Positions 11,107 through 23,193 of a stretch of 64,000 bases of DNA are shown piece by piece. The notes under the pieces were generated by a model. It did no database searches. It saw only the letters and a program-made list of their open reading frames with translations, and was not told where the DNA came from. The stretch covers positions 15,470,030 to 15,534,029 of the forward strand of contig OZ026601.1 in assembly GCA_964020085.1 (NCBI GenBank), given 5' to 3'. A program made the position numbers and the translations under genes. Origin of the DNA: Micromussa lordhowensis (Eukaryota; Cnidaria; Anthozoa; Scleractinia; Lobophylliidae). The first letter of the stretch is position 1. Each line of letters begins with the position of its first letter.

Positions 11107-13147
11107 CAGTACCGGTCAAAGGGATTGCAGCACCTACACGTGCGTAAAATGCGTGTAGTCTGCGTGTAGTATTCGTGGACAGTGCGTGTAATTACACGCG
11201 TGTAAAATTTACTGATATGGTAGTGACACGCATATGCGTGTATTTAAATTAGAGGGAAAAACCTTTGTTATTCATACACGCATTTGCGTGTATTTTGCAA
11301 AACAAAAAGCCGTTACTACACGTTACTAGTATTGGAAACACGCAACTCTCAATGTTCACAACAAAAAGTGAATTTAAAAGCCGACAAGCATTGGTAAATT
11401 AATGGCCTAGCTCAAGCACCTATCAAACAAACACTTTCTTGAACTGTACAGCCCGCACTTCTGCTTAACTTCAAAACTTGATTTTAAAGATCTCCGAGCT
11501 TTCGTTTATGTTAAAACACGAACGACGTATGTCGGAAGGTAATATTTACTCACGCACGAAATGTCATTTCAACTCCTGTTCCTTCGATAAAAATGAAATG
11601 AATCAAACAGAAACCGCGGACTCTCTATCTCTTAATCTGTCCACACATCTTCTCTAAAACGGCAAAGAATCGAACTTTTGTAACAAAATCTAAGTGTTCG
11701 TTAATTTTCAGTTCATCTGGTTTACACCCGGCTCGTTCGATTATTCAGCTCAAATAACAATACAGTCCACTTCCGATAAGCTAGATTCGAGAATATCGTG
11801 AGCTTGACTTATCGGTAGTCAAGTTAATATTTCAAAAAAACACAGCTTGGATCTCATCACATATTCTTTATTCTCAATTGAACAACCAGCTAATATTACA
11901 ATTTTATACGGTGTACGTATAATAAAAATATCTTTTACCGATTGAAACTACACTGTTACTTGTTAGCGGCCCGAGGCTCTCCCTTCACGGCTAAGGACTG
12001 CAAGAATGGCTTTCTGCAAGTGGTTGATGTATTTGGCGCATTTACCAGGTGTCTCGCCATCACAGGACTGCTTAATTCCACAAGTGAAGTTTGGGAGATC
12101 GAGAAATGCTTGCTGGGGAATTTCAACTTAACTTTCACGATAGCCTGGGTGGCAAGCGTTCCCGTACGAGCCGAGCGAAATCGGACCCGGCGAAGGAATT
12201 TTTCGCATTCGCATTAAGAGAATTGTGAGCAGTTTTCTTAGGTCAAAAGAAGAACATTCGGATTTTCGTGGTCGGGTTGACAAATAGAATAAGACAACTT
12301 TCACACATCACAGGATTTCCGCTTGGGCAGATTTTGATCACGTGCTAGGCAACGATTCCACAAACAGATCGAATTTCATTTCAATCAGATCAAAACATGT
12401 TGTTTTCAGATAGACAACATTCGCTTCTGAGTGCGTAATATTAATGAAGAATTTTCAAAGGTTTTTTTAAACTTAAAGAAGGATAACTAGTGTTTAAAAA
12501 ATAGCTGAAAATTTCGAGCGAAATAATGCTTTTGCTGTTATAATTATCGTGTCCATCAAGCCGCGGCTATCCTAGTTGTTTCGACGGAACACTGATAAAT
12601 TACGAACGCTTCGTACGAAGTATTTTTATGAATATTTGGATTATTTTAAAGTAGAATGATTGCTGTAATTTAAAAAATTGAAACGACTTTATGCGTTTGT
12701 GTTCTGTTATCTCAGTGAATCCTAGCACGCCTGCTAGTCGCTGGCGCCGCTTGTTGAAATTGCAACGGAAAAAATACTCACTGTAAAGACGGTAAGCCAG
12801 TTTAAGGAAACTAGTCGATTCTATCAGAAACGTTTGACGACCAGAAGCAAGAAGACGAAAGACTAAACTGTATTGCAGGGTAGTCCAGTACGGTAAATGT
12901 TACACAGTAAATTGTTTTGTTTACATTACACACACTTTTAATATTCTGTTCTCATTTATACACGCACTTAATGAGTTCCAGTTAGACCACTTTGTGTAAT
13001 TTTACATGCAATTCCACGTATACAGCGTAGAAATTACACGCGTGTAATTACACGCAGTTTAAAGTATTTGCGTGTAAGGTGCGTGGACACTATGTGGGCA
13101 CTGCGTGTAATGTGCGTGTAATGCTGCAATCCCTTTGACCAGTACTG
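11107..13147. mobile_element. Tc1/mariner-type non-autonomous element with a TA duplication
   Basis: The left end is CAGTACCGGTCAAAGGGATT and the right end is its complement with one change. TIR similarity continues through GCAGCA(C/T)TACACGC and a run of (A/T)ACACGCGTGTAA motifs for over 100 bp. TA flanks both ends (11105-11106 and 13148-13149). CAGT termini and a TA duplication fit Tc1/mariner. No transposase is encoded; the interior has no long reading frame. The element interrupts the KDZ-type gene, so it is younger than the host element. Confidence 0.72.
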
Positions 13148-13401
13148 TACATTGTCCCTCTTTCTCGTCTTATCCACCTCCCAATTGTTTCCTTCAATGT
13201 GTAAATGTTCCCAGCAGTATTTAGATGCTTTCTGCGATTTCCCTCCAAGAGTGGGAGTATTGGTGCAGCATTTTATAAAATTTCCTTCTTGCTTGCTCGC
13301 ATGAATTTTTTCTTTTGGTGCGGCACACATTGTTCTACATACTTTCTCCAGTCCATCAACACTAATGTAACCTTCTGAACAACCTGGAACTTCGCACGTA
13401 T

Positions 13402-14660
13402 TAAATAGGAATGAATCCATTTCAGATGTTTCAGCTGATATTTTAATCACTCGAATCAAGACCTCGTCACTGAATGACGAGCGAACGAAGCGTGGAGCTG
13501 AGGAGCCAGGCCTCCTATTGCATAACATAATTCTTACAATTCTCTATCTCCCCCCAAGTCTTTAGTGTTCTTTGACTGGGGAACAGTGGAGACTGATTAG
13601 AGTTCTTGGAATAACAAAACAAAACTGATCACATGTTGCAATTAAAATTGATACTATTGTTCGATAGGCAATGTTCCTTCTTAAATGTTCAATGTTTAGG
13701 ACTCCTTCAGTCCTGGGCTGTTGAAGTCCATAAGCCGCCGTAAGGCTAAGGGGGGTTTCTTCTGTTTAGGTGCTGGAGGTTCAGGCGGGATAGGTGGTGT
13801 TGCTGGACCTGCTTGAGGGGAGGGTGGATCGTTGTTGGGCTGTGTGGCAGTTGGCATGGACTCCCCTGTTTCAGGAGAGGGCTGGTCTGGAGATGATGGG
13901 GTTGGTTTGTCGTTGCTGGTGTCAGTTCCTGTGTTTGGTTCACTCTGACAAGTCCTGCCTGTGATTGCGGCATCGGGTGTGGACTTGGCAGTGAAGTGGA
14001 GGTCATCCGTGATGGTGATTCTGGGTGGAGGTTTGTGTACTGGGATGTACTGTCGCAGGAATTTTCTGTTGCGGAGGGTCAAAAATAGGCCCACTCTTCG
14101 CTGGATCCAGTGGCAGAGATCGTGGGTCGTTTGACTCTTTCGATCTTGGCGGCGTTAGTTTTGCTGTGAGTTGGTTGGTGCTGCCACGTGTGTGCCACTC
14201 GAGTGTACCGAAATCAGTACGGCTGCGACTGCATCTTCGACATCTTCGGTCTCGTATGTACATTCCGGGAACGGGCATTTATACTTTGGCATGTTTGGTG
14301 AGCTTGTGGAGCCGTGTAATGCAGTGTTTTGGCGATATCTTGGCGTTTGCTCAAGTTACGGAGGCGTTGCTCGTGTCGTGATAATCCAAGATGGCGGCCG
14401 ATCTGTAAACAGCGTGTCTTTCAAGCGTAAAGTTACGGCTTTCTTTTCACTCTTGAGGTCGGTTAGGACGCCAAAATGTTGCGTGGGCTTGTTCGCCAGC
14501 TATGGTTCGCTCGTCATAAATAGGAATGAATCCATTTCAGACGTTTCAGCTGATATTTTAATCACTCGAATCAAGACCTCGTCACTGAAGGACGAGCGAA
14601 AGAAGCGTGGAGCTGAGGAGCCAGGCCTCCTATTGCATAACATAATTCTTACAATTCTCT
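13402..14660 (-). mobile_element. internally deleted Gypsy-type LTR element inside the KDZ-type gene
   Basis: Direct repeats of 144 bp lie at 13402-13545 and 14517-14660 with only a few differences. ACGTAT flanks both sides (13396-13401 and 14661-14666). On the minus strand the interior ends in a purine run just before the second repeat, as a polypurine tract would. It keeps a Pro-rich reading frame (13696-14094) that starts LTLRNRKFLRQYIP and resembles the tail of a Gypsy integrase. About 970 bp of interior remain, so gag and most of pol are gone. The repeat ends are not the usual TG...CA, which is odd. Removing the insert and one ACGTAT copy puts the KDZ-type frame back in register. Confidence 0.66.
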
Positions 14661-16239
14661 ACGTATGATAAATCCACTTGTTCTCCATTAATTTCCATGT
14701 CTCCAGACAAATTTCTTCTAAGCATTGCCGTTTGCCCTCCACATAGGCCTGTTTGATGTTAAACAAGTAGAGTGATCCACTTTTTCTGAAGAGATTTATT
14801 GCCTTCCAAAGAAAATAGCACTCTTCCACTCTATCTGCATTCATTTTCCACACTTTGATTTCATTGTTCCCCTTTACCCTTGAAAAGTTCTCCATGTTTT
14901 GCAAAACTCCCTTATCTAAGTTGCGATGCATACAATTGTATACATCAGAACGAGATTCGAACAAGCTTGCGCATATTTCAACATTGTAAACTATGTCTTT
15001 CACCAGATATGTTTCAAACATAGTTTTATTTGAAACTTGGAAATATTTCAAGTCTGCTGCAAAGTCGTAATACACTCTTCGCTGATCTTTCAAGTCGTTA
15101 TTACCGTCGCTTTCAGGCAAAGGACAATCTTCATAGTAGCTGTAGTAATAAACCTTCGTACATGTTTTGCAGTTGCCATTAAATGATACGGCCACGTTAG
15201 TTCCTTGACTGGTGTACACTATTGGAAAGAAGGCCGGTTGCGTATGGTAATGTTGGAGCCGCAACACGTTAATTTGCTCGGTAACAAAACAAATGGCTTA
15301 AACGCATCTTTTTCCGGCGATTTATAGAAGGGCTCCATCTCATCGTAGCTCTCTAGAAGCTCTGGATAATTCTTTGTTAACCGAAGTGATACAGTTTTAC
15401 AATCCTCCGCGGTAGAATTGAAGTCTTCAGCCTCTTCACTTTTCGACTTGGTCAGGGATCTGCCAATTCAAATTTTTGTGTTGTCCTCAACCGTGCATTC
15501 ACTAACATACTTTGTAATCAATGACCATCTTAAAGGAGTTTTCTCTGGGAAATGATCTAAACCAAAAACGAGTGATTTCAACTGAGAAAAACTCAATACT
15601 TTTTCCTTCATCTCAACTGATGTTCACATGAGAACCAGCTGCATATGACACAAGCGTTGCACATCAATTAAACTTTTAAACATTTTCGGTGATTTCAAGT
15701 TAAACCGGTGGCCTGATTTCTTTGGAGCAATACAATTAATTTATCAATAACCCCGATTTTAACACTAATTAATTGCCTTTTCAGCCGAAATGTTAAAGAA
15801 TGCCCGCTGCCGCAGTTATTACTGCTTGAATCGGTGCAAAATGTTAAAAGAACATTGAAATGGGAAAAAAGTTCTCATGCATCAATTTCAATAAGCTCGA
15901 GTTCAACATTAATTAAATTGCCTTTTCGGCAAAATGGTAAAAAACGCCCGCCGCCGCAGTTTTTAACAGTTTAATCAGTACGAAACAATAAAACAACGTA
16001 TAACACTGTGTGACAAAAGTTATGAAGCAGTACTTTCATTTGCTTGTTTACCCATTAATAGAAGTTTATTCGGCACAGAGGGATTCTTTTGATGTTTTAT
16101 TCGCTCCCGATTTGTATTACTGCATGATATCTTTTGAAGGGATGTCCGTGTGGTATAACAACAAAGCATGCAATATGCTACAAAATTCATGATTTATTTG
16201 CATCTTCAAGTCATTTCTCTCAAAAGCTCATGTGTCACA

Positions 16240-16850
16240 ATGTCGTTCACTAAGTTAAACCGCACTCAGTTACAATCATTAATAGCCATAGAAAAAAGGA
16301 TAACTCCAGTTCAAAATCCACGATTTGACTGGGCAACAGTGTGTTCAAGTGAGATGCTGACATTTCTGGAAAGCCATGCAAAATCTATTGGAGTTCCCAA
16401 AGAGTTCTTATTCTTCCCTCTGTTGACAGCCGTAGCTTCACTTATGTGGACTTTTACTTGCATAGAAATCGACAAGAAATGGAAAGAACCTGCACTGTTG
16501 TGGTTCGTCATTGCCTCAAAAAAAGGCACAGACAAGTCAGGCGCTCTTAACTTGTTGTCAGGTGCCTTACAGGAAATTGAAGAAATGTTGGCGGAAAGTC
16601 ATGATGACAACAATGAAGAAGAACACAACCACAGCTCCTCATTGATCACTTTTCTTTTGAAGAACTGTTTAACGTAATGTCAAGGAATACTAACAAGATC
16701 CTTGCGCTGTACGACGAAATGACCACGTTTTACGGCCTCCTCGATCTCTTCAAGCCTAACAGATGCTCGCACGACAGGAAAACACTATTGAACTTATACA
16801 ATGGTGGAAAATGGGCACGTAATTTCCGAAGCGTCCATGGTGGCATGGCG
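16240..16850 (+). pseudogene. DUF3987-like protein, N-terminal part, frameshifted and truncated
   Basis: The best start is the ATG at 16240 (MSFTKLNRTQLQSLIAIEKR). Conserved-looking blocks are FLFFPLLTAVASLM, EPALLWFVIASKKGTDKSGA (a likely nucleotide-binding region) and, after a one-base frameshift near 16640, DHFSFEELFNVMSRN, LALYDEMTTFYGLLDLF and DRKTLLNLYNGG. This pattern matches uncharacterised DUF3987 proteins found near transposons in invertebrates. Similarity stops abruptly at about 16845, where antisense sequence of the neighbouring gene begins. The two genes were therefore fused tail to tail by a deletion. Confidence 0.55.
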
Positions 16851-18558
16851 GAGCATAACAGTGATGTGAAGGCTAGCTTTGTTGACATCAAAATACTCGG
16901 ATTGTATTTCGTTTTGTCCCCTGCAGGCATAACTCTCTGAATAATCATGGATACAAACAACATGACCAAGGGGAAGATTTTCTAGTAGATTATCAAGCTG
17001 CTTTCTTTGCCAGATGGCCATCAACTGGTGATGGGGATAGGTGTCTAGCAACTCAATTAAATACTGGAAAAGCTCTTTTGGCGAAGTTTCCTTCTGCACA
17101 AGGGCGATCTTCTTCTGCTGTTCTCCAGATGCTGTCACTTTTCCAGATGCCACATACTCAAAGCACTTCCACTGGACTGACCCATTCTCCGAGCTTTCTT
17201 CTGGTAAAAGCCTGAAAAGATGTGTTCCACAATGTTCACATGTTCTGTTTATGCAACAGTACTTGTGAAACTCACTCCCTTCAGGCTTTGGACACAGTGT
17301 TAGCTCTACAGCTTCTGTTAGTGACGATGGCACTGGTGGAGCGTCAGCATGAGCAGCTTCTTTTAACACGTTCTTCCTAAACTTGGCACATTCATCAAAG
17401 ACCAGCCTTGCTTCCTCATGTTTCCGGCACAGACAGGATTGTCTGTCTCTTTCTCTAGCTCCTTTCACAAAGTAAGGCTTCAACTGTTCAAATTTGCGCT
17501 GCAAAATTACCACCTCTGGATGTTGTGCACGAAAGTTGAAATATGCCTCGCTTTGCATGTTTTGCATGCTCCAGTTATTGCTTAGGGCCAATACGCTTGC
17601 GTACGAGATCTTTTTTGTCACCAGTAGGCCTACTTGCTTCAAATGTCCAGAACTGACAGATTTACTGCTTAACTTCTTCCTTTACTGAATCAATTCTGGG
17701 CTTTCTCTTGGTGAACAGCCAGCTGGGTTCATCTCCCTTTAGCACCTCAGCCCTGCGTTTAATGCCCTTGCTTATTGACCGCCTATTGAGAGAAACCAAC
17801 TTTGAAACTGAAGACGTAAGTGTTTTCTTCACAGTTTCTCCAAAGGCTAGCGATTTCATTGCGCCAAAAGCTGCCTGGTTCTCTTTTTTCTTGTCGTGTT
17901 TCAGGACGTTTATTGCACCACCTAAATCAGTTGCCATCGCTCTCAACGCTTCAACTTCTTTTTCCTCTTCAGGAGATTTCACCAATCCATGCTCATGCAG
18001 TGCTTTTCTTGTTTTAGGGCTACATACCAGATTCTTTATAATTTCAACCTTTTTCTCTGGCGTTTTGGGTAAAATGTTTTTGGTTTTGTCCACAGCTCTC
18101 TTGTTTGCCATACGGCTTTGGAATGTGGAAGGACTGGAAGAACTTCCGGGTGAAACTGTCGGCATCACGGATTGTCCTGTAAGTACACCAGCGCGTTTCT
18201 TGTCACGATATCTCCTAGATCTTTCCTTGCTAAGCCGTTTTCTTCATTCTTCTTCCTCTTTTTGTGCGGCTTTTTTCTGGCGAAACTTTCTTACCCTTTC
18301 TGTGCTTTTGGCAGTAGTGGTCGCTGCCCCGCCGCGGCAACGCGTATTAAGTGGCGCATGTGTTCTCTTCTCTTCGGCCATTTTGGATTTTTTCTCAACA
18401 TACTGCTGGGAAATTTTTACCTTGTTTTTCTTGTAGTGTTTTTTCTTTGAGGCCTTTTCCTTTTCTTTTTTCTTCTCTCTCCAATTTCTCATTGATTCTG
18501 CATTATTTTCACGTTCCATCGCGACGTCTGCCTGTTGAAGACAAAAAAACTGGTGCAC
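16840..18558 (-). pseudogene. unnamed transposase-like protein, C-terminus missing
   Basis: The N-terminus (MERENNAESMRNWREKKKEK, start 18519 or 18558) is very basic and coiled-coil-like. A middle region follows (18168-17662), then SRPTGDKKDLVRKRIGPK in a second frame. Next come a Cys/His-rich block (RQSCLCRKHEEARLVFDEC, then CCINRTCEHCG) and HVVCIHDYSESYACRGQNEI near the end. I recognise this order from a widespread cnidarian and fish transposon protein that I cannot name. The Asp in IHDYSE may be catalytic (inference). Frameshifts lie near 18240, 17660 and 17572. The 3' part is lost at the deletion junction near 16845. Confidence 0.5.
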
Positions 18559-19463
18559 CGCGGTTGACCTTTCACAATCCCACGTATTTTACTAAACTTA
18601 GCTGACGTGTACCAGGCTTGTTACATAACAAAAAGGGTGGTTACTAAGCTGTTGTTTTCCTTTGATTGCACGTAGCCAAGTGAAATGGTGGTCGAAGTGG
18701 TCGAAACTTTTTGAAGTGACACGCGGCTGTTTTCGCTTTCTTAGCTCAATGTAACCTGAAACTCTAAACGAAATGTTTCAAAACGTTTGGGATTTAGAAA
18801 AACGCTTCTTGCTCCCTCAATTTGTTATATTTTCTCCTGAAAATGAGCAGTTAGCTTTGTTATGAGATGAGAATGACACTGTAGGAAATTGACATGTTTG
18901 GTTCAACGCTGGCGGTGACGCAGATGGCTTACATTTGGCATTGCAGCTGTTATTTACAGGAAGACGTGGTATGTTTCACAGTGTTTGGGAATCAAACATT
19001 TGCTTCATTCTCAGGATTGAAATGCACAAAGTCGCCAAAATTCTCAGGACTGGCTCTTTAGAAGATGAGAATTCCATTTGTAACAAGCTTTTTACCACCA
19101 CGGCATTTATGCCACCGAGGGGAAGACCTTTTTCCTGATTTCATGAACTGAAACATGGAGCGTGATGCTCGTACACTTGAACAAAAAGTGCTATTTTTCT
19201 CTAAGGTTTGTCTGTTTTTCAAATTTGTACATATACATCTGAAATCTTTGATTTATTTTGATATTTTAGGTGATTTTTCCCGTTGATATCTGCCATGACA
19301 AACACAAATTTTAAGATAATGATTATTTTGTGCATGGGAATGTTACGCGTGACACCCTCAATTATGCATATTTTTAGATTAAGTGGTAAATCGGAGAATA
19401 GTAGGCCAAAATCGGAGTACTATTCCTCCGATTTAGCCATAATCGCACTACTCTCCGCTTTTT

Positions 19464-21167
19464 AGCACAGGCTCAGTTTTTCATTGTTTATGAACCAATC
19501 GTAAGCAAGTTACCTAGTCTCGATTGCAAATGTTGTAAAATCATCAACTGTAGAATAAAGCGAACGGGCGAAAACTAAATTCCTGACGTGCCCAATTGCC
19601 TAAAACCAACCACTGGTAAGCCTTGAAAGAGGATAATTTTAGTTTTCTCTTGAGCAGACAGCATGCGTGTCAGGATGGGTATGTGCGTAACCCTTGGGAT
19701 AAGTGAAAGAGATTGATCTCTATATAATGCATGGATGTCATTCTGATAGGGGAAGTAGTCAAAGGTTGCTATGAGTGTGGATTTACTATGAAGACAGACA
19801 GGAGAATCGTTTCACCTGGAAAAGAAAATCAGTAGCTGTAAAGAGGTATTCTTGGTGGGATAGCAACAGGCAATTGACCCGAAATGTTGTTTAATATGTA
19901 ACATGTTTTATTTTGTAGTCAGTCGAAGGAAAATTGGCTCAAACAATTAAATATCCTTTGAATTCCTTTGCTTTCATTGTGAGCTGAGCCAATCTCTCAT
20001 GCATTTTTTTTGCTGCAATTGAAATAAAACTAGAAAAATTAATAATCACCAATATCGATTATGCGCTTTTATCGATTGGGCATGCTGGGTAAATTTAGCA
20101 GTTGACAGCCTTGGTAAAATGCACTGAAATCTTCTGAGAATTTCGGTCATCTGTCATTCTGCCACAACTAACTGTATTGTGTGATTACTGACTTATATCT
20201 GAGTGATGTTTTTAAAGCAGTAACATTGATAAGAAACAAACAAAAGTATTTTGATTTAGAGACATGCAGCGGTTGGGACAGAGCTGAATAATGCAAATGG
20301 CTTTGTCACTGCTCAGCGAATGGGAACTTGGGCTCAGGTGAGCGTGGTTTAAAATGGCCGGGATTCGTGGGTAAATTTTTTGGGGGTATTTGAACTTGAA
20401 AAATAAGGTGGTTGTTAAGTTGCCTCATAGGCAAAAATGGTCATTTTTATTACAATAATTTTAATTATTATTTGGACCCTAAAACACTCAATAGATTTTC
20501 TGCTGCACAAAAGTTATATTCTATGGTCGAATACCTTACATTCCTGAGGAACCCCACCCAAAATACTGACCACACGCATTTCAAGTTGGTTCAAGAAAGA
20601 ACATATATCAAGAAAGAAAAATGCTACACCCTCCAGATTTTGCTTGCAAAACAACAATACTCAGAGCTGTGCAACCTACCACTCTAAGCTAATCACTGCA
20701 CATATTTCAAGTTTTATCATGCTATAAAATAATTACTTGAAAATATGTATAATGGCTTCCAATTAATTAATTAATAATTATCTCATTCCTGTCATAAATC
20801 TTCCCGCGAAAAAAGAACCACCATTCGTCAAAAATCATGTTTTTTTCACTAAAAAGTCATTGCGGGATATATGTAAATTTATATTCGTTTGAAAGGTCAA
20901 GAATATGACCTTTCCCAGCTGTTTTGTTCTTTGAGATAAAAATAAATCTCGGATTACGATGTCACATCGAACCCACGCGTTACGCAAAACTCCATTCGAA
21001 CTCTGGCTTCGAACCAAAATATCACTTTCGCATTGGCAAATACCACACATCGGCAATAGTAAAATCTATTCCTTATCAATCCAGCGTCATCATGTTAAAA
21101 TTTCAGCAAAATCGAACAAAACCAGATGGAATGAGACAAAATTAGATTTTATCTTTTGTATTTTACT
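19464..21167. other. gene-free stretch
   Basis: AT-rich sequence right of the KDZ-like element. The longest frame (20412-20687) shows no family motif. I see no repeats longer than short AT runs. Confidence 0.4.
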
Positions 21168-21589
21168 TTTACTTTGGTCAAATGGATGAAAGGCTGACAC
21201 AATAAAACCTAATAGGGTATTGTCTACTTATTGTTTTTCTTTGAATGGATTTTTTTTTCACTTTTACAACTTACTGAGAGCATAGTTATGTAATAAAAGG
21301 AAACACAAAAAGCCACACATGACTTGGCTGTGATTCCCTTACTCATTTAAGGCAATTAAGAAAATTATCGTAATCACTTACTAACTCGCATAAATTCTTC
21401 TTGGAAAGTTTCATTGTGTTTTCCACTTGTGCTATCATGGGAAATAATAATTAACTAAACAGGAATGAATGACATCATGAGATTTATTTTCAAGGACGCA
21501 GGTTCAGACTATGCACAGACTGTACAGAGTCGCTCAAAAGAGCAGGAACAACAACTTTAGAAAATAGGCGTCTGCAAAATATGGTAGAA

Positions 21590-22434
21590 GTAGTAGTAAT
21601 CTCTAATGAGGATGCCAACGTCACGAAGTGGTTTACAGAAGGGTCCTCAAAAGAATATTAAAATTAAATCAAGAAGAAGCAAAATATACAAAAATAAAAG
21701 ATTAAAAGAATATATACAGCATTCACAATCATTAAGTAACAAATAGAACTAGCTAAAAATACAAGAATATAAAAGATAAAAAGACTAAACAAAGGGTAAA
21801 AAAGCTAAGAATGTTGTTAAGAATCAAAGAGAACTTTGAACAGGCCACGTTTAAAAGCAGACGGTGACTCTGCATTCCTCAATGAGGTGTCCAACCAGTT
21901 CCATATATCTGCGCTAAAGCTAACTGACAACCAATGACCCCATCTTCTTGTGGCATTGGATTTGCGAACGTTATTTCTCGATGTTGTGTAACGTTTATGA
22001 AAATCACCATTGAATGTGACTGGGATAGAGTGACAGAAATGGGTGTTAATTAATTTATACATCAAGATAGCATGATGTTCCTTTCTACATCATAATAATG
22101 GCTTCCAGCCAAGTCTTGTTAGTGCATCAGCTGCAGAAGAATGCACAGGAAGATCTAAAATGAGGCAAGCGGCCTTATTCTGTAACACTTTTAGTTCAGA
22201 CATTAAGGAGGCATTTCCACGATCTCCCCAAATGATATTGCCATAGTCAAAAAGAGGTAAAATGAAACTATTAAAAAACATAATTCTAGCATTGAGGGGG
22301 AGGCAAGTTTTAATATGCCTTAAGAGACCTAACTTTTTACTGATCTTGCCGTCAATATAATCAATGTGGTCAGACCAGGAAAACTGGTTATTAATCACAA
22401 TACCCAAGTATGCATAAGAACCTACATTACTATA
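21590..22434 (-). pseudogene. non-LTR retrotransposon (LINE), C-terminal part of the RT protein
   Basis: Frames at 22407-22090 and 22065-21817 give FSWSDHIDYIDGKISKKLG, MFFNSFILPLFDYGNIIWGD and LKVLQNKAACLILDLPVHSS. This is the thumb and tail region that follows the catalytic motifs in CR1/Jockey-like elements. The catalytic part is absent (5' truncation). The 3' end is an ATTACTACTAC-type microsatellite at about 21590-21600, as many CR1-like LINEs have. Confidence 0.7.
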
Positions 22435-23193
22435 TGGTACTTACATATGATTAAATATGGTACTCAATCTTTTTTAAATGTCTTCATCTTAACAGCTATC
22501 CCTCATACGTGAAACAAATGTTTCTTTATGCACTGTTTCGTATTCCTTAAGAGGCAGTAACATTCTATCTTTTCCCAAGCTGTTCTAAATTCTAAATTCT
22601 TTTCGTTATGTTGCCTCAAAACTCTGGAACTCATTACGGGATAACTACAGAACATTAAGTTCAATCATATAAAGACTTTGAGCTGTTTATCTGCAACTAT
22701 AATTAACCGCGCAACAATAGGCGGAGTGCGGTTCATGGTTTAAACATGGTTTATTTATTTATAGAAATACCTGTCAACAAATACCATAAATATGTTGGAA
22801 CCCAACCAAGCAAGAGGTACCAAGACTCTGGTCTTCTGGGCTTTTATTAAAAGGCTTCTGCTTCTGTTGCTAGAGTTCAGCTACTCTACTCAAGATCTTC
22901 TCTCTTTCATCTAGCAGCAAATGCACACGCGCTTCTATAGTGTATCGGTAACCATGTGTGGGGAACACGAAATGAACTGACCTCGGAGGATAACTCACTG
23001 TTTCAGAATATAAACCCAAACACTTCTGTACATTCGACTCTCAGAAGGAAACAACAAAGTGTTTAAAACAATAGAAGCCACACTTTAGTGAACTTAAAAC
23101 CCAGAAGGGATCTTTGTGGGAAATTCAGAACAAGACTAATAATACTGATCATCGAAAGTTAAAGCTAAAGAACTCACGAATTTGTATAGGCAC

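Larger units (their letters stand above)
10798..15613 (-). pseudogene. KDZ-transposase-type CxC5/CxC6 protein, broken and split by two insertions
   Basis: Coding pieces on the minus strand, in order: 15613-14661, 13400-13148, 11106-10877 and 10876-10798. It starts MKEKVLSFSQLKSLVFG. A Cys-rich block follows (CCGSN..., then FNGNCKTCTKVYYYSYYED) and DFAADLKYFQVSNKTMFETY, resembling the CxC5 cluster. After the LTR insertion come CEVPGCSEGYISVDGLEKVC and KCCTNTPTLGGKSQKASKYC, resembling CxC6. After the TA-flanked insertion come GCKSKESVTRYMDCTAGLLT and finally FMWFVIETRNELMEERLK. Most of the catalytic core between the last two pieces is missing. Other lesions are a TGA at about 15475 and frameshifts near 15240 and 10880. 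Family assignment is from memory of the motifs. Confidence 0.68.
10500..19455. mobile_element. KDZ/Zisupton-like DNA transposon, 9 kb, 8-bp target duplication, three broken genes
   Basis: Both ends carry GTGCGATTATGGCTAAATC followed by GGAG(G)AATAG in inverted orientation (left 10507-10535, right complement at about 19418-19448). They are flanked by a perfect direct CGCTTTTT at 10492-10499 and 19456-19463. KDZ elements make 8-bp duplications, and the element encodes a CxC5/CxC6 KDZ-type protein, which agrees. Gene order is KDZ-type leftward (10798-15613), DUF3987-like rightward (16240 to about 16850) and a transposase-like gene leftward (about 16840-18558). All three are broken. Two younger elements sit in the KDZ gene. 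Whether all three genes belong to one ancestral element is inference. Confidence 0.68.

Noticed and set aside
11942..12217. 91-codon frame inside the TA-flanked element
   Set aside because: No transposase motif, and no repeat support as a gene.
17708..18436. 242-codon plus-strand frame
   Set aside because: It is the antisense of the transposase-like gene on the minus strand; its Phe/Ser-rich composition is a shadow of Lys/Glu codons.
20412..20687. 91-codon plus-strand frame
   Set aside because: No recognisable domain, no splice context, AT-rich background.
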